Assembly (NCBI GenBank): GCA_035079385.1 | Contig: JAVHKY010000024.1 | Coordinates: 9,424,001-9,488,000, forward strand | Length of the DNA: 64,000 nucleotides | Source: Aspidiotus rigidus | Lineage: Eukaryota; Arthropoda; Insecta; Hemiptera; Diaspididae | Direction of reading: 5' to 3' | In this document: positions 52,348 to 64,000 of the stretch, in pieces | Position numbering within the stretch: position 1 is the stretch's first letter | Layout: every line of letters starts with the position of its first letter | The notes under the pieces: model-generated | The model's input: the letters and a program-made list of their open reading frames with translations, nothing else | What the model was told of the DNA's origin: nothing | The model's database searches: none | Position numbers and translations under genes: made by a program

Positions 52348-55300
52348 ATGGATCACTTCAGTTTTTTACCGTCAGTGAATTGGAACATCTCTCATATGTT
52401 TACTGTCAACGAAGCCGGTACCATGTGCGCTTACGGCAGTCGAGGTGATATAATTATTGTGGATAACATTCATCAGGACACATTCGACAAACTTGACGCG
52501 AAATTCATTCCTCGAGCTCACAAAAACAGTCGAGTTTCGGCTTTGAGTTTCATGAAACACAAAGTTAATGACCGTTCCGTAGAATCTATAATTTCGTGTG
52601 GAGAAGATGGATATATCAAATTATGGAATCCTGATACGCTGATGAGCACTCACAAATTTGTGATGAAAAAGGTAAATTTTTTCTCAATCTCATGAATCAT
52701 AATTTAATTTAAAAAAATATTCGCATAAATCGACAATTTGTTGTTTTCCAGACGGATCCGATAATTAAATTCGTCGATATAGATACTTTTCCATCGATTT
52801 CTCGAATTGTTACTATAGCCGAAGAAAAATTGATAGTCAAATGGGATTTGCAGATCAACAAAGTTAAAGTGTATAATCTGGATTGTAAAGAAAAGTTTAC
52901 CTGTATCGCCGCTTGCCCCCATGAAAATGATCTGATTGCTATAGGCGCACGTCTTGGACTGGTTTTAATTTATTGCCTGAACGGTAATTACTCAGTAATT
53001 TTATCTTCATTGGTTTATCATTTTAAATAAGAAGCTGTTCGTTCATTTGTTGTCTTCTAGGTGACGGTAAATTGAAACATAAAATTCCTTGTCATACTCG
53101 AGACGTTTTTTCTGTATCGTGGTGCCCTGTACCTTATAACGCATTCGCTCTTCCTGGATTGCGAGAAGATCCTTCCTTTATCGAATGCGAGTGGAAAGAA
53201 ACCGATCGTACATTATTATTAGCTTCATGTTCTAAAGATCGTTCCATTTATGTAAGCAAAGCCGGTACAAACGGATATTGCGAAGCACTTCTCTCCTTAC
53301 CTTCAAGACCAATTAGTTTTTCTCAAAATTCAAGGTAAATGATAATGAGTTCATTTTTATCAAAATCGCTTTGCTGTGTTACGATCTAAATGTTTCGATT
53401 TTGACGTATAGATTACCTGCGAATCGCGTCCAGAATATCGAGCGAGGTAGATTTTTCCGATGGATTCAACCTTTCGTATTCGTTACACATACTGAGTTCA
53501 ATGAAATGATCTGCGCTAAAGTCAGCCCAAAAGCGGAACCGAAAGAGAAATTGGTACATAATTTGAAACTAGACGTTCAATTACTTCATAACGTCCATCA
53601 GAGTTCGATTAGTAATTTTGCTGTACAACTTTTCGAGTGGGTATCTTCGAACTATCGAGATAATTTTAAGCATCCATGATGTCTACATTATCGTTCTTGA
53701 AAATTGTTTGTCTAGAGGTGATGATCTGAACTTCCGAGTATGGTCTTGTGGCACAGATAGGCTGATAGTTCGAAGCGGGTACAGAATAAATTGTAAAGAA
53801 AAACCATTTGTGCTACCCTTATTATCGGGGTTCATATTTGCGTTGGACATCGCACCAACGACTTTGGATAGGTAATGTATTTCTATGTCTTGAAATTATA
53901 TCAATTCTCTGATTCGTGACAGCGTATAATTCGTATGTTCCAGGCTAGCTATCGGTACTGGTGATGGTAAAATATGTTTATGGAATATGAGTAGCGAAAA
54001 CTTCGTCGATGTGACCACTTTAACGAATAAAATTATGAACTGTAAAATCATGAGTGTGAGTCAATATTTTTAGTTATTGCAACAAAAGTGAGAAAATTAC
54101 CGTTTAATGAACTTACCATTAATGCTTACAGCTTAAATGGCATCCGAACGAAGAGGGAATTCTAGCTTTTGGAACATATGAAGGACGTGTTGGCATATTT
54201 GACGTATCTATGGGTTCGAAAACGCCTTGCATGTTCAAAGTTCACCATCATAAGCCAATTTATAAGCTGTGCTGGGGTCCGGCAGTCTTTGTTGATTCTG
54301 GTAATGCTCATCTCTCTTTGTATCGTCTTTGTTGAGAACGATTAAATTTGCATTTTAATTTATTTATAATCCTTCAGAAACGAGTAACTCTAGAAGTAAA
54401 TTTCGAGGAAATTTGTTTTTATTCGCCGTTGGAAATGGAGATATCTTGCAATTCAATCCCAATGATGTGACTGGAGGTGAGTGAAAATTATCCTTTTTAC
54501 TTGAATCCCTCGTTATTGATCCTCAATCATCGTTAGAACTTTCTCAACCTGGTATGCGCTAATGTTAATTATTGCGGTCATTTTTCGATGAAGCTTTGCC
54601 GCAAACTTTTTGCTTTTGTCAAGAATAGCGAAAAATGTAGCTCGAGCTTCATCATTCTGTTCTGAATTTTTGTAAAAAATAATTTCCGTGTAATACCTAC
54701 CGATCTATTCTAAAATACTGACAGAGTGGAATTGTTATCATATTTCAGCTCCTCGAAGTCTGAGTCTGGAAATATTCAACTCGATCGAGCAAAAATGTGG
54801 ATGTAAATATAAAACCGAAATGTGCCTTGAACGTGATCGTCGGGTATTTGCTGTAGGCTTGGGTAACGGGTAAGTGATGTAAGAATGAACAGCAAAATCA
54901 TTCGTTTGTCTTTCCGAGCTTCGAGTTTGATGACGTAATAAACCTAGTGAGTTTATAAAAGTGGAGCTGTTGTTGTCAATTTTAACGAGTATTATATTCT
55001 GACTCGACAGGGATGTTTGTATATTCTCATCTGAAACGTACACTTTGCAATATGTAATCAAAGAACAGCCAAAATCCATCATGTCTATGGCTTGGCATCC
55101 AAAACATGTGTTCGAATTGCCTGACGAAAATTCTGCTTACTCAAATTGGCTTGCTACTGCGGGAGAGAACGTGTTTGTTTACGACATAGATCCCGATGGT
55201 GAGTTTCAGTAAAAAAACATGTGTATAGTAACCCTCCTGAAGGCTCAGTAGTGTATCTACACAGAGGAGAAAATAGAACTGAAAAAAAAAATTTCATTGT

Positions 55301-58300
55301 TCACTACCGCTCTCGAAAATTTTCTGGATACACTACTGTGCGAGAGAATGTAAATGTAATGAACTGTTGATCCAGCATTAACCCGTAGTTTTTTCTCGGT
55401 TCTAATAACAGGTAAAAATGCACCCAAAAAAGTTGCTAGTCTAGAATTGCATACTAGTCGTATCTTGGATGTTGTCTGGAGTCCACATATCAACGGACGA
55501 CTGATGTCTTGTTCAGCGGATTCCACCGTTCTTGTAAGTTGAACTAGGATTATTTTTCAAATTTTGACTAGGAATCTAATGATTTTTTTTTTCTTTTCTA
55601 TAGATATGGGATGTGATCAGCCAAACAGTGATAGGTCGATATGTTAAGCATTGCGCTCAGGTATTATGTGGTATTTGGAGTCTCACAAACAAAGATATCG
55701 TTATCACTGGATCGTCCGATTTCACCTGTCGAATGTGGTCCATATCTAAAGACCTAGTCGCGAGTAACGTGAAAGGTAAGATTCAAACTTTGATTTACTT
55801 TGTTTACGAACATATTTTAGGGGAAATATTTACTTGTTCTCTACTTTGTTCGCAGAAATGAAGAAAATTATTGAGAAACCTATCGAACCAGTCGTCGTGA
55901 ATCATTCACTTTGTCCTAATGCACATGGTAAATTGTGATTCAATGCGGTTACACTATTTCGAACCTGTAATTGAATGATTGAACCGTTACAGGTGACTCG
56001 TTGACCGTCGTACCACATTCAAAGAACAATAAATTGGAAACATTTATGCCTACAATCAGTGCTGAAATACATACATGTCCGGTATTGGATCGCGTCGTCA
56101 AACGTGTTATCCATGAACGTCAAACCGATAGTGGCGACAATTCCATTTGCGATTCAAGCCTTACGAACGGGCATGAATCATTCACTCAGGACGAGGAATC
56201 TCTTGCGAGTATCGATCGTTCGAGTGCGACAGACGATTCTTTTACTGAATCAGTTGGTCGGGAAGAACGAAGCTTGATGAACGGACATGAAGCTGCTTTG
56301 CCCAAGGAAGACGAACCAAAAAATAAGCACAAGAGAAATCTAAAACGATCTAAATTCATAAATTCCGAGTGTAATTATAGTCATCTGTTCGGAACCAAGG
56401 AGGAGTTACTACGTTTAGCGAATCATGAAGGTAGGAATAAGTTGTAACCGCTGAAATGACGCTTATCGAATTTCAAGTACAGTTTCTTCATTTTTTCCTG
56501 TGTTTCAGAGAGTTTTCTCGAAAAAATGGGTTCTCAAAATGCGTTTATACTCGTCCAAGCTCGTCACGATTTAAAAGCAAAAATTACTGAGGCCATCGAG
56601 AAAAACCAAGTCACAGAATATATGCTTACACTTGCTTGCTCCGTTTCCCCAAAGTAAGTCCATTTTGTCTTTTTATGATACATCATAAACGAATTACTAT
56701 TAAATCGCTGTGTAGTGTCATACTTGGAATCTTGTCTTTTAAAATTCGTTAAATATCCTACCAAAATTCTTCGAAGGAATTAATGATTTAAATTCCTGTT
56801 TTGTGGAAGAGAAAATAGTCTGTTTTAAAATGTGATGCATTTTTTCTAAACATATAAACCTTTGCCAGTTTGGACGTAATTCTCTCGTGATCAGAATTTG
56901 AATAAATTTTTTCAGATTATGGAAAGATGCCTGCCAAGTATACATAGAACAACTTCTTCAAGCGGATCAATTAATGCAAGCCGTTAATTATTTACTCGCT
57001 CTGAATAAGGACGACGAAGTTATCGATTTGCTATGCGATAGGAAACGTTTTAAGGAAGCTTTCGCAATCGCACGTCTTCGCTCCGACGACGAGACCTTAT
57101 ATAATAAGGTGCTAGAAAAATGGACGAATTTTTGTTATAATAGCGGGTTATACAGACTCGGAGCACACTGGTAAATATTTTCAATATTATTTCGTACCAA
57201 TTTCGTTTTTCTGGGCTCTACAATAGCGAATTTTTTGCAGTCATCTTTTCCAGAACGAAGAACAAAAGGCGGCTCTCTTGTTGTACAAATCGAAAAGTTT
57301 CCAGGATCTGACGTTGGCAGCCAAACTACTGAAGCCATACCAGCCAGAGCGGGCTATCGAATTAGCTGCCGACTGCGTCAAGCGTCATCTACAACAAATT
57401 ACATTAGAAGACCTTCAGGATCTTTTAACAACGTTTCCAGAGATCAAATTTACGAAAGCTTGGTATTTATCCTTCAAGTATTTGACGAAAGAACAAGCAA
57501 ATACGGCGTCAATAACGAAATGGGTGATAGGATTGTCGGAAGACAAAGATGATGTGATACTTAAGTCTATAAAGGATGTCGATTTCGAGAAATTACAAAG
57601 GGTTATCGTCGGCAATACGTTCAACATGAATTTCGAAGAAGTAAAAAAATATTTCAACTTTTTTATTTTTTACCGCGAACACTATTTTAACTTTGAAATT
57701 TCGTTTACAGTTAACAAAGTATGTCAGCGCACAAATTGCGTTGTATCTGAGTGGAATGTCGCATCCTGATTCAAAGCAAATTGCTTTGCGGCATTACATA
57801 CGTGGTTTACACTATTGCTACAATTTTAAAATAATCAATAGAAATAAGATACTATCAGATTCTGCGTACCCTACTATGAAGTTACTACAGTTGATATTTC
57901 CCAATGGTAAGTAATCATCTAATATGTTTTTTTTCCTTCTTCGTTTTTGGCAAGAAATAAGACCTATTTCTGGTTTTATATCTGTTCCAGGTGTAATTTC
58001 GCCGGTACATGAAGACGAGGAATTGGATGCAACTTATAAAGTTCTCATGAAAAGTGTAAACGGATACTTTTGCGAATTCGCGGTTACCTGGTTGATTGAC
58101 TGTGATGAATTACCTAAATCGCTTAAAGCTAGGGAAAAAAATTTGATTCCGGACCATGAAAGCGATGTCGAATCGATGCGAGCGTTCTCGTTTGTTAAAG
58201 ATCCGAGAAGGAAACTCGAAAAAATCTACGAACTCTTGACGATTTTTGTAGAAGATATTTTGGACAAAGAAGTTGTTCAGTATCTACAGTACACCGTTAA

Positions 58301-58613
58301 AGTGAAACAATTTGACAGTGGATCACTTGATCAAGCTGTTGATGAGTTTACGACTATGAAATTGAGTGATGAAAAAGTTGATACCGTAGATAAATCTGGC
58401 CTTCCGCGTATCACGTCAGCAGATATGAAAATATGTCGAGAGAATATCGATAAGTTTGAGAGGGAAAGGGTAGCTGCTCCTAATCCATACTTATTTTATT
58501 GTTGCGTTCGAGATTATTTAAATAAGAATGAAAGTACGGATTCGGAAATTGTATCCAAGTTGCAATTATTACTAGAAAAAGCAGCAAAAGTATGCGGGTT
58601 TTCAAAAGACTGA
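52348..58613 (+). CDS. Gemin5: gem-associated protein 5 (SMN complex subunit)
   Basis: Gemin5 (rigor mortis in Drosophila) recognises the Sm site and cap of pre-snRNAs and brings them to the SMN complex for snRNP assembly. Nineteen exons, starting at ATG 52348 and ending at TGA 58611-58613, join in phase to 1440 aa; human Gemin5 is 1508 aa. Exons: 52348-52671, 52752-52983, 53061-53334, 53412-53636, 53716-53871, 53944-54055, 54132-54300, 54378-54476, 54749-54869, 55011-55198, 55412-55533, 55604-55775, 55856-55927, 55993-56430, 56509-56653, 56916-57170, 57241-57640, 57711-57906, 57991-58613. Residues 1 to about 755 form the WD40 propellers (for example ISCGEDGYIKLWN, IGTGDGKICLWN, LMSCSADSTVLIWD, ITGSSDFTCRMWS). 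N-W at residues 11-12 matches the cap-contacting Trp near the human N-terminus. An acidic Ser-rich linker (about 756-890) leads to the helical TPR-like dimerisation region (KDACQVYIEQLLQADQLMQA) and the C-terminal RNA-binding part. Confidence 0.95.
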
Positions 58614-58950
58614 TCTTTTTTAATGATTTTTCGATATGGTCCTTTCTCCTTATAGAAGTTATTTTTTTAAAAATATATTTTCGTTTCTTTTTTGTTTCGA
58701 TTTCTTCTTAAAAATGTATTTGTAATATTGATTGTTACTTTCCTAAACTTCGTTATACCTAGTGTTCAATATATTACGAGACTCAAAACACGATAACACT
58801 TTTCATTTGTTGAGAACTTGATTTAATGGGATAAAGAACCTAAGTTTTTTACAATTTATTCTGACGGGATAAAATTTGATGAGGTTCACATTTTATGCCG
58901 AACAATCTTATCTTACACGTTAAAGTAAAAAAATACTCATAATTTAACAA

Positions 58951-60852
58951 TTACATATTTCTGCTCGCATTTATGAATCTTTTAGCATTGAAAAGATTTC
59001 GCATTTGAGATCGCGACGCAGTTTTTTTGCGTTTCATCTCGGTTGTATGCTTTGATATGGACGGTTTTAATACGCGGGACCATTTCATATTTGAGAGACG
59101 AGACTGAACATTGGGTTCCGACGAGAGATTTTGCATTACAGACATTGCTTCATTCGCCAATTCTTGATTTTTCCGCAATTTTTTCAACTTTATTTGATAT
59201 GTTAGCTGTTTTATTTCGGTTTGTCGTTCGTCCAACAATTTTTCGTATCTGTTATGATCAATAATTCGTTAATATCGCATCCTCCATGTAAAATTATATC
59301 GAATTTAAAATACTTTCCAACCTCAATTCTTCAGCTTCGATAGCATTCTTCGATTCTTCATTGAATTGATTCCGACGCTTTTCTTTTTCCATTTCTGTTT
59401 TCTCTTTGATCTTTTTCATCCAGATAGCAATTTCACTTTTCAATTTGTCTCTTTCTAGATATTCAAATGAAAAATGAACAACACAAATTGACTGCATAAT
59501 AGATGGGAAAATAAGCTGCAATTATGATAAAGGCCTTCATACAAAATGGCTAAGACTAACACTGTTTCAATTTCAGATGAGAAATTCAATTTTTTACCTG
59601 AATTTGTAGTTGGAAAATTTCAAGATGTGAAAAAGAACTCGTAAAATCAGTAACCTTATGCTACCTATATTTTTCAATAGGAGGTTTGTTCTTTCATTCG
59701 TTTTTTCTCGAATATAAGATAGGTCACTAGGTAAATACTTCTTTTGCTTCATCTCAAAAACTCTCCCTTCGCGACTGATGACTTTTCCGCGCAATTGATG
59801 TTGACAACTTTTAACCAATTGGTCAACACAACCTTCAAAGCACAACTTATACTTTTCTCTCTAAAATTCCTATTTGGTATTTTCTATAGAGAAACGTCAA
59901 TTCAATTTTCATTATCGGGGTTTGAGGACCTAGAAAATGGACGCATCTAAGAAATTCTGACATAATTGTTTTGATTGATGCGATACCTATCATACAATTC
60001 TCAAACTTATAATTATGGGAATACCTATACATACATCAAGAAACATGGGTGAAAGTAGCCTATGGCATATGTCTTTAGATTTCAAAAAATAGGGTAGTAA
60101 TTATTTACTCAGGTAAATACCGCTATATCTATAATCAAATAAATGAGTTACCAGCTTTCTTGAGGCTAATCGAGGAATTCCAGCGAGCTTCATCTCCATT
60201 TTCAATGATTGTTTCTGGTAAAACATGGATTTTTGAGGCAATTTTGCTCGTTATCAAACCGCCTGTCTTGACAAATGTTACCAAAGTATTACAGTATTGT
60301 TCTCGTTCATTGGAAAAGTCGTCATTCATCTGTTTCTAAATATGAAAAAAATTTCACCTAACATACACTAAGAATGCTTCTCTTTGTTAATTTAATAAAT
60401 TAGTCAAACGTAGTGTTCATATATAAAGGTTGATTTCTTTATAAATTAGACATTTCCGTGAATATAAATTGTCATCTTAACACTTACTAATTCTTTTTTC
60501 TCTTCCTCAAGTACTTTTTCTTTCACAGGGAGAACATTGTTCCACAAATCAACCTTTGAAACCACAAGTTTCTCATCCACCTTCAAATCCAATATTATTT
60601 TTTGTTGTTCTTCCAATGCACGAGTACTGTTCTCGATGGTTTCTTTCAGTGATTGTAACCTCTCGGTCGCCAGTGTCATTTCTCGTTTACCTATATTTAT
60701 AATGAAGGGACACCAAGTATAGTCATCATAGATACATTATAATAGGGTTCCATTAATATAATATTCATATCCTTACGGTCCTCAGCAATACGCATATTTG
60801 AGAAAATTTTCTTCATATTTTCGGTGAACTGGTCTCCATTTTCATTGTCCAT
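58951..60852 (-). CDS. coiled-coil protein of unknown function (340 aa)
   Basis: Six exons join in phase: 60852-60777, 60690-60488, 60335-60152, 59856-59728, 59454-59322 and 59248-58951 (1023 nt). The protein starts MDNENGDQFTENMKKIFSNM. Exon 2 is a classical coiled coil (ATERLQSLKETIENSTRALE). Exons 3-4 hold a less regular middle with several Cys. Exon 5 is strongly charged (IKEKTEMEKEKRRNQFNEES), and the end is basic (EMKRKKTASRSQMRNLF). The layout loosely recalls CCDC172-like proteins, but I cannot confirm that. It is tail to tail with Gemin5, 337 bp apart. The exon 4 donor (GTGACC) and its acceptor (tandem AGAG) are the least certain junctions. Confidence 0.7.
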
Positions 60853-61383
60853 GTTTTTAGAGGTGAGGGATTGATTTCTCTATCTAGAAAGGAGGTTGTT
60901 AACATACCATTAAACAAACTCAAATGTGAAATTATATTACCGGTATTATTTCTCTGGTTCTTTTTTTATACTCTGCCAAACAAAGACTTCAAAAAGCCTA
61001 TCAAAAAGACGTCATCATCATGATGATCATGATTCAATGATTCATGACTATCCACAGACCACAGTGACTATCATCTGATTGTGATTCACATTCAACTAAT
61101 CCTATTGGTCGCCATCAATCCATCCGTCAGAGACAACACAGCGCTGCTAAAGTTTGGCTGACGGCTGTGTAAGGTGCAACCACAGGGTGCAACATGGTGC
61201 AACAGTGTGACAGATCTGCCTTACAAAATAGAATAGGCATATCTGCACACCAACGATCAACAAAAAGATATATTTTTGTCGGGTTTGAAGTATCCCTTTT
61301 CCGCAGATCAGGGATATGCAGATACGTCCATTCTACTTTGTACAGCAGAGATACAATTACTGCTTAGTGCCATTCAAGAGCTA
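60853..61383. other. upstream region of the coiled-coil gene
   Basis: No gene is seen. Near 61015-61035 ATGATGATCATGATTCAATG is rich in ATCAT and its complement. The repeated phrase GGTGCAAC occurs three times at about 61170-61204. Confidence 0.5.
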
Positions 61384-61547
61384 CAGTCCGTTTAAAATAA
61401 GAGTGCTACTATGCAACCCGCAACAAACGCTGACATATGGACAGCGCGGTAACGCAGGGCAATTCCTCTTACCGCCTAATACCGCACAGTCTACAAATCT
61501 CCTTGCGCGCGGTGAAAACCAGTAGCACTCTTATTTTAAGCGGACTG
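61384..61547. mobile_element. TA-flanked MITE (164 bp), 27-bp inverted repeats
   Basis: The left end CAGTCCGTTTAAAATAAGAG and the right end, whose inverse complement is CAGTCCGCTTAAAATAAGAG, continue to 27 bp with one mismatch. Both ends abut TA (61382-61383 and 61548-61549). This fits a Tc1/mariner-type non-autonomous element. The interior is GC-richer than the flanks. Confidence 0.9.
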
Positions 61548-61549
61548 TA

Positions 61550-62911
61550 TAGGTAACTGCTAAGCCTGAATTATTTTAACTCCAAGCCCCAAGTTTAGGC
61601 CGGCAGCGTTAGTATTGTGGACTACAAAACTGGGAAAATTAGCGGGAACTGGGATAGTGCGAGTGAAGGGCGGAAGGTTTCCTTAAATCAATCTGAATCG
61701 ATTTTTATGAAGGAAGGGAATTTATAGAAAATTTTACACTTTACAAATATTGTTCTCTTTATTTTTTCCTAAGTAGATATTATAGTTTCGTTCCCGCGCA
61801 AGTTATTTTGCGATTACTCATTGAACATTTAAATGGAAACCAAAAATCGCCCTGCTCTCGTTTTCAATAAATTACAAAAACACCTTTTTCCGGATCAAAT
61901 TGGTTCAAGGACATTATTCTAGGTCCTTAGTTAGGAGACATAATGATATGTCTCAATTAGTACCGTCGTAATACGAGAATAGCGTTGATCATTTTGACTT
62001 TCGAGTCCGAATTTCCAAGTACCTACGCCTTTGATAAATCTTTCCGATACCCACGGAAAATTTTTGCTCGCCAACTGCCACCTAGATCCTAGCTTAAACC
62101 ACATCCTCCGTAAATTCTGATAGGGCTTTTATAATGTTTACATTTTTTTATCAGTTTGCAGGACCTTTCTGTCTCTCTTGCTCTTGTGGTATTTGGCCTG
62201 CAAACAGATAAAAAATGTAAACATTGTAAAAGCTCTATAATAGGAGGTATTTATTATAATATAATATTGAATCTAATAATTATTCGAATCAAATAGACTT
62301 ATATGCGATAGGTTCGTGTCTTGTAAGATCTAGTTGGGGACGGAGAAAGTGACTTTTCCCTGTCTTGCTTTTTGAAAAAAACAAGTATCAAATGAAGTAC
62401 GGTGTATTTAATATAAAAATTCTAGGAATTTATTTGAAATCAACTTTTACAATAAGTAGGCCTACTTATATTTTTCTTATCGCTACATTCGTTCAATAGG
62501 TACCCACTTGATGAGTGGTTCATTCTAAAGTACCTAAAGTCGTAACGTTTTTGTTCATGCCTTGAGAAGAAATTCTTTCTCGGGAATAGAAGAAAACACT
62601 GTAAGTCATCAAGTCAAAATTGACTGAGAAAAAAGAGATGTAAAGGCAAACACGCCAAGGTCCTCAGATAGTACCTTTTTTATTGGTTCCTGGAAAAACA
62701 GAACTCTGTATATTCCTCAAAATTGGATAGAAATACTCTATGTTGAAAAATTTGCACTCTTTTTTGGCTAAAGTACTCATTTGGTGATGCGAAATGCTCT
62801 TTTTTTCTTTGTATGTTTTTTCCTTGATGAAAGAATAGTCATGAAATCACTCTTTTAGCGTTCCTCTAGAAAAATCGGAGCACCCTATATACCTTGATTA
62901 AGCCTACTTAC
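61550..62911. other. non-coding stretch
   Basis: No gene is supported apart from the MITE at 62123-62235. Confidence 0.5.
62123..62235. mobile_element. TA-flanked hairpin MITE (113 bp)
   Basis: The left arm GGGCTTTTATAATGTTTACA and the inverse complement of the right arm (GAGCTTTTACAATGTTTACA) continue to nearly 40 bp with few mismatches, up to the motif TTTGCAGG. TA lies at 62121-62122 and 62236-62237. Only about 30 bp separates the arms. Confidence 0.85.
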
Positions 62912-63775
62912 TTGGAAACAAATTTCTATAAATCGTCTTAGATAGCTTTTGGAAGGCCAAAAAAATTATTTCAGTTTCCCGGTTCAATTGTGCAGGGATA
63001 CTGCGATAGATTTCATACAAGAGAGTTACTAAAACAGATAGGTATGCGTAATTAAAGTTCAAGAGTTGCTTGATTCTTTTTTTCCAAGTCCGTATCAATG
63101 ACAGACTTTTTCCGAAATCTACTCTGCTCTACAGACAGATAAGCTAAATCATCTACGTATTCTAATTGGTTTTACAAATCAGGAAGGAATGTGAAGTGAG
63201 TGCAACGACTATTGATGGGTCCTTTATTTGCAATTATAATCTTCGTGTTTTGTTTTTTTAGATCATCTTTTTTCTTTTTCTCACTAGAGATGTACCACAT
63301 ATATGGCGAATTACTCTTGCCAAGGCCTCTTTGCCCTAAAATAAGAAACGTTTTGCACGCAAATTTCAAATACTGCCGGGAACAAATTTAAGATTACAGG
63401 TACATGTCTGATCAATTAGTAAACCACAGGGTGGCATAGAGAAGAACAAATTTTCCATTTTTGAATATCCGGGCGTTTCATCCTTCTTCAAGAGTTCTTC
63501 TACCGAATACGAGCTTTTCTTGGGTGTAACTGAAGTATTCTTCACCAATGGGTTCGTTTTTCCGCTACTGGTTTCAGGTTGCTTTTCTAGCCGATAAACA
63601 TTTCCGTAAGTTAATGGTAACTGTCGTTGGTCTCGTTCGCAATTTGATGGTGAATCGTTGTTCCAGTTCATATGACGCACATCGCTGGAAGTGGTATATA
63701 ATGCCTTCGAGCATTCGAGAAAGAGACTATTATGTAAATCGGTGTGAATTTCTTCGAAATTTCTATTATAATCTG
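62912..63775 (-). CDS. two probable exons of a minus-strand gene running off the right edge
   Basis: An exon at 63775-63398 follows an AACGCAG acceptor and reads DYNRNFEEIHTDLHNSLFLE, then QPETSSGKTNPLVKNTSVTP and YSVEELLKKDETPGYSKME. It can join through a GTAATC donor to 63028-62912 (TLLYEIYRSIPAQLNRETEI, IIFLAFQKLSKTIYRNLF), which ends at GTAAGT; the phases agree. The start exon must lie beyond 64000. I do not recognise the protein. The first exon is low-complexity and Ser/Thr-rich, the second helical. Confidence 0.45.
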
Positions 63776-63879
63776 CGTTAGAGAAAAAATTGAAGTTATT
63801 TTAGATTAATATTTGCACATTTTTAACATGTCTCAGAGGATTTTCTTTCTTATATTATGAATTATTGCTTTACAATAGG

Positions 63880-63945
63880 TGACCCGGTCTACGGAAACCC
63901 AGCTTAGCGACCTTTGGTTGAGCCGGGTTTCCGTAGACCGGGTCA
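63880..63945. repeat. perfect 21-bp-arm hairpin
   Basis: The arm TGACCCGGTCTACGGAAACC plus one base at 63880-63900 is repeated as its exact inverse complement at 63925-63945, with a 24-base loop. It is GC-rich in an AT-rich surrounding. It lies in the presumed first intron of the right-edge gene. It may be a small MITE or structured element. Confidence 0.85.
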
Positions 63946-64000
63946 CATATTACTAGTCAATATTTCAGGGGAAACTTTGTTTTCTATGATGTGTAGAAAT

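Overview
The window is nuclear DNA of an animal, most likely an arthropod and probably an insect. Coding segments are split by short GT-AG introns, intergenic DNA is AT-rich, and the recognisable housekeeping genes (Gemin5, CMTR2) are metazoan RNA-processing genes. The mobile-element mix (BED-finger hAT, DUF4371-type hAT, pogo/DDE_1, FLYWCH-MULE, BEL/Pao, copia, MITEs) is what many insect genomes carry. I cannot name the species. I saw no tRNA, rRNA or CRISPR array.

Region 1 (1-42.1 kb) is a dense nest of mobile elements and their remains. From left to right it holds: a small three-exon gene (772-1347); a truncated BED/hAT gene (1387-3359); an element-type gene (3417-4783) split by a solo LTR with a 5-bp target duplication; a six-exon pseudogene (5182-13307) with PIN/FEN-like acidic motifs and a tesmin-type CXC motif, whose fourth intron carries a structurally complete hAT element (9664-12518) with a perfect 8-bp duplication; FLYWCH-MULE, BEL/Pao and RNase H-like transposase fragments (15-19.7 kb); a composite unit of about 2.2 kb present twice (20.8-24.8 kb and 31.5-33.7 kb), one copy split by a long LTR-like insertion; a two-exon transposase-like gene stopped by two in-frame TAGs (25863-27748); a palindromic MITE (27.9 kb); an intact two-exon pogo-like transposase (28786-30580); two small unrecognised genes (34.2 and 35.1 kb); another transposase-like ORF (36215-37336); and a hAT element with 20-bp perfect inverted repeats (39741-42109).

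Region 2 (42.1-46.4 kb) is mostly non-coding, with a few weakly supported small ORFs and exons.

Region 3 (46.4-64 kb) is ordinary host gene space. CMTR2 (minus, 11 exons, 762 aa), a cap-2 mRNA methyltransferase, and Gemin5 (plus, 19 exons, 1440 aa), the snRNA/cap-binding subunit of the SMN complex, lie head to head about 1.25 kb apart; every exon junction in both models keeps the reading frame. A six-exon coiled-coil gene (minus, 340 aa) lies tail to tail with Gemin5. The last 3 kb hold two short TA-flanked MITEs, two probable exons of a minus-strand gene running off the right edge, and a 21-bp-arm hairpin.

The mobile genes are bystanders that jumped into each other; the nesting order can be read directly from target duplications, restored reading frames and an empty sister site. 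The three host genes on the right are intact.
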